Shown here: one piece after another, positions 23,947 to 35,879 of the stretch | Numbering within the stretch: position 1 is the first letter of the stretch | Layout of the letters: every line of letters begins with the position of its first letter | NCBI GenBank assembly: GCA_021209875.1 | Contig: JAGYVD010000006.1 | Coordinates: forward strand, 744,001-808,000 | DNA length: 64,000 nucleotides | Reading direction: 5' to 3' | From: Rosellinia necatrix | Taxonomy: Eukaryota; Ascomycota; Sordariomycetes; Xylariales; Xylariaceae | Made by a program: the position numbers and the translations under genes | The notes under the pieces: generated by a model | What the model was told of the DNA's origin: nothing | Database searches by the model: none | What the model saw: the letters and a program-made list of their open reading frames with translations, nothing else

Positions 23947-25437
23947 CTAATCATCGAACTTGAAGCTTCGGCTTGTGTGAACATCTAGCGGGCCTCCCTT
24001 GTAGCTTCCACGTTTCTTCTTGTTCTTCTCTTTGGTAAAACCCTTGCCTTTCGTCACAATCAAGTCTTTGTGGGCCTGCTCGCCGTATCCGTGGCTCACG
24101 TAGGCGTTTGACGATAGGCGAGGATCAACCACGACATCCTTAGCAATGCGAGAAAAGGGCTGATTATGTGGTTTTTTTGGGGTTGCTCCGTTTTTGCCCC
24201 TGTTGTTCGCTTTGAGCGCGCTGGGATTGGGGGGAAGAGGGGCAAATTCGGGAGACGTCTTCTCTAGGGTCGCCGAACTGTCCGACACTGCACCATTTGT
24301 AGACTTTCCTGCTGCCTTGTCGTTCGATTCCTCTCTCTCCGACTCAGCCTCGGATCCGTCAGAATCCGATTCGGGGAGTGGAACTTTTGCGGCAGCCTTT
24401 ACTTCACTCTCAGAGTCAGAGTCAGAATCAGAACTGGAGGACTCGTCGGAGCCAGATTCGGACGCACTGGCACTGTCGGCCTCAATCGTTTTCAGTGTCT
24501 TCGGTTTGGCTTCTTTGTCATCGTCGGAACTCTCCTCGGAGGAAGAATCCGACTCCGAACTTGATTCAGACGAGCTATCATCTGATCTATCTTGCGTCTT
24601 GATCTTCTTGGATTGAGGTTTCTTCTTGCTAGCCTTGGAGCTCGAGCCGGCCATTTCTTCGTCGGAGTCAGAATCGGAAGACGAGTCACTGCTATCCGAC
24701 TTGGCTTTGCGTTTCAAGGACTTGCTAGGGGCGGTCTTTGGGGCGGCGCGCCCTGACGTGGTGGCCTCTTCGTCATCGCTATCGCTTTCGCTGTCACTAG
24801 AGCTATCACTGTCGCTGCTCGAGGATTCGGAGGAAGACGAGTGGGCAGAAACGGGTACATCGGCCATTGCTACATCGTCATTGTCAGAAGACCCGTCACT
24901 ACTGTCGCTGTCGCTGTCGCTATCTGAGCTGGAGCTGGAAGAGCTAGAGGAATGGTCGTCGCTACTGCTGACTTTGGCGACCCGTGCGGTAGCGTTGGGG
25001 GTGGCATCTTTGCTTGCGAATGTTTCCCATGCTTCGAAAATGGCAACTAGGGAGTTTTGCTTGTCACCACCTTTCCCAGCCGTGTGGCCCTTCCAGGCCT
25101 TGGTGGCTCGGTGTTTTTGGAACTCGCGGTGAGCACCATCGAAGCCTTGGTCCGACAGGAATGACTCGACGAGGTCCATCAGCTGAGCGGGAGGTTTCTG
25201 GGGGGTGGATGTCGAGGTGGTCGAGGTGGTCGAGGTGGTCGAGGGTTGGACGGCGATGTTGGGTTGGGGCTTCGCAGCCTTGGAGGCCTTCTTCTCCTTC
25301 TTTGCCATTGTATCCGGTGCGGCAGCTGACTGGGTTGAAGGGGATGAGCTTGAGTTGTTGCTGAATAGCCAGGTGGGGGGTCCTGATGATGCCAACGATG
25401 TAATTGTATTGCTAACAAGCCTTGCGCTCTTCGACAT
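23947..25437 (-). CDS. srp40: Srp40/Nopp140-type nucleolar phosphoprotein (496 aa)
   Basis: Minus-strand single exon. The C-terminal 70 residues are the SRP40 C-terminal domain (PFSRI, VDPRL...NAY, AHKDLIVTKGKGFTKEKNKKKRGSY-type motif, then SRSFKFDD). The centre is a long run of Ser/Asp/Glu acidic blocks separated by Lys/Pro/Ala-rich blocks, the CK2-phosphorylated repeat architecture of Nopp140/Srp40, chaperones of snoRNPs and pre-ribosomes. The N-terminal region LMDLVESFLSDQGF...AHREFQKHR looks like a LisH motif. Two starts are possible: 25437 (MSKSARL) and 25308 (MAKKEKKASK). The second begins a Lys-rich start more usual for the family, so the first 43 codons may be 5' UTR. The repeats create long meaningless ORFs on the opposite strand. 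Confidence 0.88.
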   Translation of the reverse strand: MSKSARLVSNTITSLASSGPPTWLFSNNSSSSPSTQSAAAPDTMAKKEKKASKAAKPQPNIAVQPSTTSTTSTTSTSTPQKPPAQLMDLVESFLSDQGFDGAHREFQKHRATKAWKGHTAGKGGDKQNSLVAIFEAWETFASKDATPNATARVAKVSSSDDHSSSSSSSSSDSDSDSDSSDGSSDNDDVAMADVPVSAHSSSSESSSSDSDSSSDSESDSDDEEATTSGRAAPKTAPSKSLKRKAKSDSSDSSSDSDSDEEMAGSSSKASKKKPQSKKIKTQDRSDDSSSESSSESDSSSEESSDDDKEAKPKTLKTIEADSASASESGSDESSSSDSDSDSESEVKAAAKVPLPESDSDGSEAESEREESNDKAAGKSTNGAVSDSSATLEKTSPEFAPLPPNPSALKANNRGKNGATPKKPHNQPFSRIAKDVVVDPRLSSNAYVSHGYGEQAHKDLIVTKGKGFTKEKNKKKRGSYKGGPLDVHTSRSFKFDD

Positions 25438-26715
25438 GGCCCGAAGAAGCCAATTCAGACGAGGAGGGCAAGGGGGGACCGGGCTTCAAATCGGACTGAG
25501 CGAGGACTGAGCGAGGAATGGGGCGACCGAGATAAATGAGCGTTTGTTGCTAGAACGCAGCTGTCGCGCAACTGCTGCTGCTGGCGCAAGCGTGTGTACC
25601 TGCTTCTCATCCGGAAAATTTTGTGGATTGTAGGAGTCGCAAAGGGTCCACAGTGCTTTCTGCCGGCATGTGAATATATACCGCTTGCCCTATCTGTTCC
25701 CTGCACAGCACCTTACCGCCACCGCTTTCAGAGTGCATTTAACTCCCTAGGTTAGGTAAGTACCTAGGTACCTACCTACTTGGGTACCACCTGACTGAGG
25801 GGCAGTGAGTGAGACGCTTCATGTTCTCATGCACATGTAAATTTATCTTTGAAATCCCACCTACACTACTAGGCACCGACTCGGTCTTTGGTTTTGCTAA
25901 GTGTCTGAGGAATAAACATCCAAACAAACATTTATCATGTCGCTGAAAGTGGTTGCGGTATCCTACAAGTGGCAGCGCTGGGGCTGTGGATGTCTGGGTT
26001 AATATATCAGCAGCGATCCGTCGCAGGTAACTCCTTAGACAGGCATGCATCTACAGGTCTACCATGCACCAGCACCAAGGTCTGATGTCATGTGTGTACG
26101 AGGTACCTGAAATCCTACATGTGGTTTGAAGACACCATGGCTTAGATAGACGACAGCAGAAACAGAGACCCAGAAACACTCCCTCTGCGGTTCATATGCG
26201 AGACCCAAATCGGTTCTATTTTAAAAACGCATAATTGGGTCTCTTCTATCTAAAGCGTCTGGTCCATCCATCAATTGCTGCTGCCGTGGAATGTTGCCAT
26301 TGCATGGTGCCATTTTGATTGGCCGCTAAACGTCTGCCTGCAAACTGCCTTAGAATGTCTGAAGCGGCACGGGCACAGAGTCTGTCGATCGCTGCCCTAG
26401 GCAACAGAATTCTTTTCCTGTCGTCACCCAGCGAGCCTTGTTCCATACCCGAAATAGGCAGGATGCAGCGGTACTGTCCCCGCCTCTCCCAGTCTGCCGT
26501 AAATAGATGTAGACATCCTGGACATCGGAGACAGATACGATTGGCAGCTTACTTTTATAGTTGTGCTCGGTATATACTATATATTGTGTTCGCACCCGGT
26601 CCGTGTTCACCCTCGTAGTTAGCCTTCAGTAATCTCATTTTATTTACTGCGTACACCCAGGCGGCATTGCAATTATCATTCGCCAAATTGAAAATTAACT
26701 GAACGGTAGTACAAG
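25438..26715. other. Divergent intergenic region, about 1.3 kb
   Basis: Lies between Srp40 (-) and a 4-TM protein gene (+) and should contain both promoters. A TACCTAGGTA cluster lies at 25743-25792. Nothing else recognised. Confidence 0.5.
25743..25792. repeat. Cluster of TACCTAGGTA-type palindromic motif
   Basis: Includes CCTAGGTTAGGTA, GTACCTAGGTACC and CCTACCTAC words in 50 bases, in the Srp40 upstream region. Confidence 0.7.
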
Positions 26716-27427
26716 ATGTCGCCACGACCCTCTGTCGATTCAACTCGCTCGACCTCGCCACTCATTCAGAACCCGACCTTTCAGCCGCCTCCCAAACACT
26801 CCGCAACACACGACAAGACGGTGGACAATGACACGGCTACAATAATTAGGCTTTCCGATGCCGTTCTAGCTTTCCGCATCCTCGCCCTGATATCCGCCGC
26901 CGTTGTTGGCATCAATTTCGCCGTCCTCGGCGAATTATATAACACCGAGACCATTCTCCTCCTTGTCCTCGTCTGGGTCGCCGTCGCATGGGACGGCCTG
27001 GTGCTCATCAGCCTTTCGCGCAAGCAATCTTTGCGCGTTAGCCTGGTATTGAACAGCGGGAAGACCTTCCGCCTGGGGCCCCGGGCCGACAACGAGGAAG
27101 GGGAGCGTCGAGAGTACGGTTGTCTTCGGGCTTTCTGGGTCGACCTTCTCTTGGCCAGCGCCGCCCTTGCCGCAAACGTCTACAATAAGGTGCTGGGCGA
27201 CGGCTATCATCGCCCGGCTGTGCGGCTCAACTGGTTCCCAGTGTAAGTTATTCCTGGTGGGCTTCCCGCTCTGGGTACGGATGCGCGGGTGCAGGCTAAC
27301 TTGGCGACAACAAAGTGCTTTCCATATCGCCATTGTTCTGCTCACTGTGTCCTCGGCGTTAACAACAGCCCATGTTCGCCTCGAAAGGATCGAGACGGTC
27401 GAGATGCCCCGGATAGCATTGCCGTAG
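26716..27427 (+). CDS. Small four-TM fungal membrane protein, function unknown (212 aa)
   Basis: Two exons, 26716-27242 and 27316-27427. The 73-nt intron (donor GTAAGT, branch GGCTAAC, acceptor AAAG) restores a 213-codon frame at phase 2. The N-terminus is Ser/Pro-rich and cytosolic. Four helices follow: AFRILALISAAVVGINFAVL, TILLLVLVWVAVAWDGLVLI, WVDLLLASAALAANVY and, after the intron, FHIAIVLLTVSSALTTAHV. The last helix is lost without splicing, which supports the intron. No known family is recognised. It is convergent with the permease gene, 400 bp away. Confidence 0.75.
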
Positions 27428-27827
27428 AATAGTTGGATCCGCCACTGACTGAGGTTGACATTGGTTAGTTACCGTTTGCCGTCCGATGATATCCTGGATT
27501 TTCATCACTTCGCCCTCTGATGATTATATCGTTCGTTAAAGGGAGGGGATTCGCTCGCCTGTGACGGCTGGATATCGTCCAGCGTTCATTATGGCTATAT
27601 GCGGGAACTAGATTTTTGTACTTGTGCGACGTCCTGGGCTATTCCGTTCGATTGGGGATGGCGAGCTATACGTGTTGAATGGAGAAAGCCCGTTGTAAAA
27701 TAGGTAGTAACAGTGGAAATTATCTATACTAACCATTTGCGCTGAACTTGCCGATCGTCTGATTGATGGAAATGTGTATATGTCTAAATCATCTATAACG
27801 GCTGAATATGTGTCGTCAAAACGTGGA
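27428..27827. other. Short convergent intergenic region
   Basis: 400 bp between two convergent stops; it should hold both 3' UTRs and terminators. No gene seen. Confidence 0.5.
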
Positions 27828-30275
27828 TCAATCGCGTCTAAAAATATATACTTCTCCAACCAGGACAGCTAGGCCGATAGTCATGGCAATGCTGATAATA
27901 GGCAGATTAACACGGGCAAACTCGTAACCCCGCACCCGGATATGCTTTCGGGCGAGGATGTCTCGCCAAAGCAGGCCGGCCAGCGATGCGCTGAACGCGA
28001 TGCTGAAGGCGCCATAGTTTACACCGAGCGCCATGGCGTATATCGTCGCCCATTTTGTTCGGTCTCCCAAGGGCTGCATGCTATTGACGTGGATCGCCTC
28101 CCACGCTTGTATAACCCGCGAAAGCAGGATTGTAGTGCCGATGTTTGTGCCGGCAAACTGCAATACCGCAGTGTCAGTCTATTCTCTCGGGTTGCATGGA
28201 GGAGCCAAAAGAGACGTACGTTGCATAAGATGACGGAAAGGAAACCCATACCGCCAATGGCGCCGATAGTGCCTGTCTTGCTCACCCAATGGTCCCAACC
28301 ATACGCAAAAACGGGGACCCAGCCGTTCGTTACCAGACCTTGCACGAGAATAAACATCTCGAACGAAAATGGCAACAAAGCGAATGGGAGATGGCTTAGG
28401 ACCGCAACGACGGTGGGGAATGTGTCTTGTAGCCACCTGTATGCATCCACGCTAATCGACACAAGGGTACTTGGACTGTTGGCCGTTGGGGTCGCAGACA
28501 CGTGAGTCTGAGTAGTCGCCATGCCTTCAACATTCTTATTCTTTTCTTCCTCTATCCCCTCGGTCGACTGTGTATCTGCCCTTTTCTGTGACATCGAACA
28601 CTCTATCCTAGGAGGAATAGCCCCCCCATCGGGGGAAATTCTTTCATCTGACTTGACAACGTTCCCTAGAGACGGCTCTTGAGACAGGTTCGGGTTCACG
28701 GCAGTATTTTCGTTACTACCGACGCCCAGAGACTCACCGACACCACGCCCGGGCTGTGGAATAACTGATGGACTTATGTCTGTGCTGCTGCCCGCGCTAT
28801 GGTCCATATTTTCGACTGAGTAGTTGAGTTGACCAACTTTCTCGTCACCGCTTGCCTGGCTGTTCTTATCATGCAATTCAGTCATCGTTATGGCTGTCGT
28901 ATCGAGATCTTCACCCCGCTCAAGGACGCCTGCTTCTGCAGCTAGTTGCCTTCTTTTTCTCTCTGCATCTTCGGCGATTTGCTGTCTTCCGTCGCGAGCA
29001 ATCTTACGTGTCTCTTCGCGGTGTATCCATCCCCAAACTAAATCAAAAATAAGCATGACAGTCGCAGCTGGAAGCGTGACATAAAAGACGCGGGTCTCCT
29101 TGTTGTGGCTAGATTGGACTTCGTTGAGGATAAGAATAGTGATGAGTGTAGCGGCCATAATAACGCCTCCAAACGCGGCGCCAGCTTTATCGAGAAAGGG
29201 GTTCATGATTTCCTCAAGAGATAAGAGCTGGCCCGCCTCATTGTTTGCAAGCTGTTTCTCTTCTTCACCTGCAGTACCCCGGCCAAATGGAATGTTAGGG
29301 TTTACCGGTTTCCTGGCCCGTGCCTCAGCATCGAGCTCATGCATTGTGATAGAACTCGGAATGAGAGATTCGTTGGCGAAAATGATGTATAGGAGGAACG
29401 GGAAAAGGAGAACAGCAGTGATAACGACTGGAACAACCATATCTCTTGTGTAGTCGATGAATTTGATCTTAAATGCTCCGGCAAGTACAAGGTTGGTAGG
29501 GTTGGAGGAGACAAGAATAGCCGAGGCGATATTAGCGACAGCAAATTGAGTGTGAATCCATGCTCGAGGGTGGACAATATTGCTTGACACGCGGGTCATG
29601 TAGGCCAGGAATGCAGTGCCAGATAAGATGATGGGGTCATTTCCGATGAAGCTGCCCAAACCAAAGAAAAAGGCATAAAGGAAGAAGAATAGTCGGTGTC
29701 CAACTTTCCCTCCCAATTGGAGCACGCGGAATGCAAGATACCTGATGAGGCCCGACGCGTCAATGGATATAGCGATATACGCAAGCGAGAAAAAGAATAT
29801 CAATATATCATAGGGCACGATATTATCCGAGCCAGCGATACCGCCTTCCACCTCTTTCTTACCTATGGACCCGATGGCTAGCAAGAAAAGATCCGCAATG
29901 AGCGGACCAGTGACGAAGTTGATGGGAAAGCGGAACCATATGAGTCCTGGAACCAGGCCGCCATCTTCAGTCGAACTCGGGCGGGAACTCCTTTGGTCAT
30001 AATGCTTCCTTGCGGGTATCACACGTAGATACACAAGGCCTTTGACTCCAACCCCATATAACGCAACAGGTATAGGAATAGGGATGTGTGAAGGGAAAAG
30101 CACGGTGATGTCTGAACTACTTAGTAAGCGACTTTATTGCAGAGCGTATCGAGCATATTGGACGGTTCAGGCACGACTTACTTGCTATGACAAAGACGAT
30201 GAGAGTGAATATCGACTGCCAACGTTGTATTTTGGTGGTGTCAAGATCGATTACTTCTCCCATGACATCGGCCAT
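27828..30275 (-). CDS. ArsB/NhaD/CitMHS-type ion transporter (771 aa, 2 introns)
   Basis: Minus-strand exons 30275-30182, 30111-28220 and 28157-27828. Introns are 70 nt (donor GTAAGT, acceptor TTCAG) and 62 nt (donor GTACGT, acceptor GCAG), with phases that give exactly 772 codons. The start at 30275 is in good context (ACCATGG). The protein shows the ion-transporter superfamily pattern: about ten to twelve helices, the two re-entrant signature regions FIGNDPIILSGTAFLAY with SSNPTNLVLAGAF in the first half and ILCN/FAGTNIGTTILL across the second intron, and a long hydrophilic central loop (about residues 385-560). Fungal relatives are annotated as arsenite permease-like or citrate transporter-like; the substrate here (anion, arsenite, dicarboxylate) is not resolved. 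No ars genes lie nearby. Confidence 0.85.
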
Positions 30276-31079
30276 GGTGGTTGGGATAAAATAAGATAAC
30301 ACTCTAATTAAGCCTCAGATTCCTGTTAACCTCGGCGCCCTCGATGGATCATGGCAGGTAGTGTATATCTCACGTCTTGATTAAGAAGAATGAATTGAGA
30401 GAGCCGCAACTGTAGGGCTTGAGCTAGATTAAACCACCACAGACATCGGCTATGTTAAATCTTGGCAACAAAAACGACCCCTAGCGACGGAGCACGTGCG
30501 CTCTTGTCCTGTTCTGTATGGGCGCGGGGTTCAATGGAAAGGGCGCTACTGAGGGATACCAAGACACTGCTAAGACGATCGACAACTAGACCGTATATAA
30601 AATAAACCTGCTCTGGAGACGCCGAGCGAGAAGACGGGCAAGGCAGTGCTGTTCGAAAGGACGTACATAATATACGATAAGGGATTGGTGGGCTGTGATG
30701 CCGGATCTATTGGTGGGAGCAAGTGTTACGATATGACACTACCCACGGAGTACTTATCGAGATCATCGACTTTCAAGGTTAAGTTAGTGCAAGGTTTCCG
30801 GATGGTGGTGGCTGTGTTCGTGATGGATGGCGGTGAAACCGACTGGGGTCTTATTGGATCAAGGATTTTCAAGGTTAGTAGACTGCCCAATACTGCAGGC
30901 TTCGAGAAGGGAGAAGGGGCGCCCCGCTCACCCATCGTGGGGCTGACGAGAGGTGGGTAGAGGTGGAGAAGCTAAGATACATACGGACAGTAGGACCTGG
31001 GGAAGTGCTAGATAGGTACCCACCTACCTAACCTACCCAGGTAGTGCACACTAGATGGTTACCACTGCAAATACGCTAG

Positions 31080-31206
31080 ATAATTATCATCCATACCTAC
31101 ATACACATTTACATACACATTTACACACGCATTTACACACTTACTTACACCCTTGCTTACACCCTTACTTACGCCCTTACTTACGCCCTTACTTACGCCC
31201 TTACAT
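31080..31206. repeat. Minisatellite, degenerate 12-bp units
   Basis: Tandem units drifting from TACATACACATT through ACACACTTACTT to the near-perfect ACTTACGCCCTT, present in several consecutive copies at the right end. Non-coding; about 1.6 kb upstream of the 7-TM gene. Confidence 0.85.
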
Positions 31207-31529
31207 ACCTAAGAGTACGTATTCACGCCGTAGCTCCCATAGCTGACCATGTACGAGTAAACACACGTAGGTGCCGAGAAGGACAAATCTGCCGGTCTGA
31301 CATTCTAGCGTGTCGTCCTGCAGTACACCTTGGTACGGATAAGCATGTCCGTACTCTAGCCTATGATAGTAAGTTGCTGGAATGTATTGTAATTCCTAGG
31401 TCTCACGGCTAGAGCGCCATGATCGGTAGAGACATGTCGCCGCCTTAACCTGATCAGACCCGATGGGCAAACGTGGCAATGAAAGCTTACCTCAGTTTTG
31501 GAGTGGTCATTCAGTGGCCAATTTTGATT

Positions 31530-31565
31530 AAGTGTGTAGGTACCTATGCCATACCTAGGTACTAT
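31530..31565. repeat. TACCTAGGTA-type motif cluster
   Basis: GTAGGTACCTATGCC followed by CATACCTAGGTAC; a larger loose cluster continues to 31750, with three GGTAACTA direct repeats. Confidence 0.65.
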
Positions 31566-32786
31566 GATACTCGTAGATCCTCGCCTTAAAGCACCTTATC
31601 CGGACAGCCGCTTCGTCGAAGCGAGAGGATTAGGCAGGCATTTAAATGATTACCTACCTACTTGACTAGGTTAGGTGCTGACAACTCGATAGGTTAGGGT
31701 TGTGCAGAGGTAACTATACCTGGTAACTATACGTGGTAACTACCTAGGTAGTTATAAGCTAACTCACAAGTAATTAGTGCAAATGTTCCCCAATTTGTCG
31801 GGTGTCCCCGTCGTTTTGCCAGGTTGCGTTGCCCCCTTCCCCGCCTCCCACGCTAACCAGCCCTATTGACCGAGGGCAACTTCGGGTGGTGGTACATGAC
31901 CTCCACTATAAGTTCGGTTCTTTATTGGCGTACGGGCTCGCATGTGGTAGCACAGTCACACGCGGACAGGAGGTTCCTTGACGCTACCTAGGTGGCCAGG
32001 AAACAGCGCCTCAGTCCAGCTTTCATCTCGATCACGCCCGTGACATGTACACCTCTCGTAGAATAACACATCAGTTTTCAGCTCGACATCAGACCTAGCC
32101 CGTGCCCCTTACAAATCGAGATGTTGTTCTGCTGCCCGAGAGGTGAGAGAAGGAAGCATGCTCTGTGTACAAGCCAGGTACCTACCTGGGTGCGTTCAGG
32201 TACGTTGATCATCACCTGTCATGCTAGTCGTCATCGTGGTCGTCGGCTTTCGCAGCGCCAGGGACCTCCATCCGGGATCTGACCGTAGCCTCACCGGCTC
32301 GTCCACCTCTTCCGTCCAACCCTCCCCCTTCCTTGAAATGGATCCCTTTAAATGAGTTGTTGGCCCTAGAAACCGAAGCCGTTGGATTTCACTGCCATTT
32401 CCCGCTGCCGTATTCCATCGCCGTCTCTATCTCTCTGCGCTTGCCAGAAGCTGTCTTGGCCAAGTCTTCGACCCGCCACGACACTCATGTAAGCCGTCGT
32501 CTGGGAAAGTAGGTCTCGCGGCCAATGATCTAGAAGCCCTGTTTCGTGTAGTATAAACGGCATCTCCGCCCTTACATATATTCAACCTGTGTTCACCGCA
32601 ATCCGCCGTACATATATGCTTTCGCCTTCCATCTAAGCCTCCATCTCCGCAATCGTGCTTTTACATGCACCTCTGGAGCCACATCTAGAAGCACCCGTTC
32701 TACCTTAGCCGCACAACAGCCTGCCTCGAGTCTGCCCGGCCCTCTTTGCCCTCTTTGCTTATCCCACAGCCTTCTCCTCCGCCTTC

Positions 32787-35133
32787 ATGCCCCCCTTCGT
32801 TGCTTCTCCACTTCTGCGTTCCCTGATTGACCGAGATACTATCGCCAACGCCTCTGCCGCTCCGCCCGAGATTCAGGTAGTCTGCGCGTGGCCCGTCTCT
32901 GGGCAGTACGGGTTTGGAACGAGGCTTCTGTAAGTCCCCGCCACTATGCCGTGTATCTACCCTTGCCATATCTCTTCTGACCCGGTGGGCTCTCAGCTAC
33001 TACATCTTGGTAGCAACTTGTGTATTAGCCCGGAGAAAAGAATGGCTGAGAGACGCATGTCTCGCTGCCGCGCTGTTGCTGCCGGCCGTTGCTGCGATAC
33101 ATGCAGTAGTGTTGGCAGCGGTACAGTAAGTTACCCCAGGTTTCGCCCTCCAGATTCGCACACTAATATATCTACGTTGCAGTGTAGATAGTGGGTATCG
33201 GCCCTTTGTGAATCTATTCTTCGTCCCCTAACTCTTTGCGTCCGCTACAGGTGTAGTTGATATGGACATCTACGGCGCGTTTCAGATCTGTTCTATTGGC
33301 ATATTGGCAGCCCCAGTCACGGTATATAATTCCAGGACTTACTTCAATGACCCCGGGCGAAATATAATTTTCCTTTGGACGGGCCTATTATTTGCTGGTA
33401 GGGAACAGTAGCGTCTTACCATCGCGACGCAATGCTAATTCAGTCTAGGGATATTAAGTCTGACGGTCGAATTCTTCCGCATCTCGACGCATGGCTGCCA
33501 GTTTGACGATGCTGGCAGGCCGATAGACCCGGCCAACTTTCCATACATGAATGCAAGTTGCAATCTCCATTGCGAATTCAGCAAGACCGGCCCGTTCTCC
33601 TCTCCGATTCGCCAGGATGCTACCAATGAGCCCGGTGTTATTCCTGCACCAACGAGGCTTACATTCGGCACCGTCATCCTTCTTGCCGCGGCCAGCTCGA
33701 TACCGCCTGTGCTCACTCTAGTAAGTAGATCTCCATTATGCCGGCCGTCTGTCAGACTAGGACGTGGGAGTGCCTTTCGTATGCACTTCCCCCCGAAGAG
33801 TCCGCACATGAACGGAAACCAACTGTATAATTCCTAGCTAATGTAAATGTCCCATATAGATATTTACTTGGGAAAAGATCTTAGAAATCAACTGGAGGCG
33901 AAGATTCGCTCAGGAAGTGGTTAAAATGGACGAACCTATCGAAGGGACCAACGGCGCCACCCCTGGGATGATTACTGTTATTAACGGTGCTATCAGAAGC
34001 TTCCTAAGCACCATACAGATCCCGATATTCAGCATTATTGTTATTGTCCTTCTCGTTGTTGGCGAATACAATTTTTGGAGCGCCCCGGTCTCTTTCCAGA
34101 CAGAGCCCTTCAGCAGCGTCGGTAGGTAACTTACCCCACCTAATCTACCTGGCTATATTTTATCGGGTAGTATCTGACCTCTATAGGGCAATGGGCAAAC
34201 ATTGTTGCCACCGTGCTTATTGTGTCTGGTTCATTGTTTTACGTCCGGCACGAGAAAGAGAATGATAGAAAGGACGATGCGAGCTCCAACCACTCTCGCA
34301 TGACCAGAAAGCATGGGACACGCCGCTCCGCGCAGGGGAATGGGGATCAAATGAGTATGCATAGCAGTGGGAGCCACTCTTCGATAGAAGCGTATCACGT
34401 GGTGGGGGGCGGCGGTACCCACGGGGGCATATTAGCGGATATATCTCACGACGAACACAATCAAGGAGCTGCTGAACACGGAGCCATCTCTACAGACGAA
34501 GCTTACGACCGAGTTCCTCTCTCGATATCGAATACGCACAGGAACCGGATAGCGGGTTGGTTGTACTGGCTCGGAGAGTACCTTGAGACGCCAGCACCAG
34601 ACCGCTACGACAATTCCGTGTTTCGGAGGGGCAAGAAGGAATTCCCGGAGATCCCAGGTGAAAAGGGGCGAGTTGCGAACTTCGAAACTATCCGAGATCG
34701 GTATAGGGATAGCCGGAAACATGATAATGAAGATGATATTAGTCCTGGATTATCCGGAGCTGACGTCTCTTCCATTCATGTTCCTGACAGTAGGCTCTCC
34801 GGCCGTGATATATCACCGCGACCACATCGATCTCCATCCCGCTCCAACACAACGCCGAATGGGCGAAACGGTCGTTCGTCAACAGAGATTGCTAGGGTAA
34901 CAACTTCCCCGACCACCGATTCGAGCAGGGGTCGGGGACAGGATATGCTTGAGGTACCAAGTCAACCAGGGCCAGCGTATATTCGTCCCAGAGCCAGCAC
35001 ATCGCCAACGACATCTCCAACTATGACTACGGGTATAGCGAGACCACCTAAGATTATAGTTTCCACTGAATCTAAACCGACATCTCCCACCGGATCTACA
35101 ACAAATGGATTGCCATCCCCCGGTTCTCATTGA
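32787..35133 (+). CDS. Seven-TM fungal integral membrane protein with an 8-nt micro-exon (635 aa)
   Basis: Seven exons: 32787-32929, 32997-33125, 33183-33190, 33251-33397, 33449-33720, 33860-34121 and 34187-35133. Six GT-AG introns of 67, 57, 60, 51, 139 and 65 nt; the total is 636 codons. The N-terminal motif CAWPVSGQYGFGTRLLYY, the membrane segments around VDMDIYGAFQI, NIIFLWTGLLFAG and SLTVEFFR, a Cys-rich loop (CNLHCEF), a helix near TLIFTWEKI, SIIVIVLLVVGEYNFW and WANIVATVLIVSGSL form one consistent 7-TM protein. It ends in a cytosolic Ser/Pro-rich tail of about 270 residues. The 8-nt exon supplies VD plus parts of the flanking codons and is the only joining found that leads in frame into VVDMDIYGAF. 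This type is widespread among ascomycetes but uncharacterised as far as I know. Confidence 0.78.
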
Positions 35134-35737
35134 ATAGATGATTCAGAGTGACACCCATAGGGCGGCGGGATGCTACTAGCGCATTATTTTCCATTCACGG
35201 TGTCCATCTACTCGGCGGGCCTGAGGCGGTTTTATGCGTGTAGCCAGTACTTTGTGGACTGATCGCAATCAAATCACTACGCCCCTACACCGAGTAAAAA
35301 CCAGCAAATACGCGCCCTAATACTAACGGTTATTGCTGGGATGATGTTACGACTTCACACTTTGACCTGAAACGACCGTGCCATTTACATTCGAGTTTGT
35401 CTTTAACACACTACGAACAATGTAACAATCCTGCCATCTAACATTGTATTGTATCAGTCAGCGGTCAGCATCTTGAATCCGGCGAAGCGGCGTCCGGTTT
35501 TGTTACATTCTTCGACTTGAGTACATTTTTAGTTTAAATGAATGGAGGATATAGACTTACGAATATGGAATTTGAGGACTATGAACTGGGACGATCAGAG
35601 TGGTCCCGTCACGAATTGGCACGAAGTATATGTCTGCCTGGGTTGTGTTTTGGATATATGGATATACGGATTTGGATCAGTCATCTGGTGGGAGTTTGTG
35701 GGATACACCTGTATTTTTAGGAGGCGTTGGTCGGTTA

Positions 35738-35769
<32 letters not shown>

Positions 35770-35879
35770 TATTATGTGCGTCTTTTGACTGGATCGGAGT
35801 GCCTTTCCTCCATAATATGGCGTGCTATGAAAAAAAAAAAAAAATCCATTTCCCGGCATGTGTTGGGAGCGTATGCACA
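35134..35879. other. Convergent intergenic region with (TA)n
   Basis: About 750 bp between the stop of the 7-TM gene and the inferred stop of PEX11. A perfect (TA)n microsatellite lies at 35737-35762 and a poly-A run at 35829-35843. No gene seen. Confidence 0.55.

Larger units (their letters stand above)
30276..32786. other. Divergent intergenic region, 2.5 kb
   Basis: Lies between the permease (-) and a 7-TM protein gene (+). Contains a 12-bp-unit minisatellite (31080-31206) and many TACC/GGTA motif copies (31010-31040, 31530-31565, 31640-31750, 31985-31995, 32175-32200). No gene supported. Confidence 0.5.

Noticed and set aside
24626..25132. Long plus-strand ORF rich in LSLSLS
   Set aside because: It is the antisense reading of the Ser/Asp repeats of Srp40; the minus strand has the SRP40 C-terminal domain.
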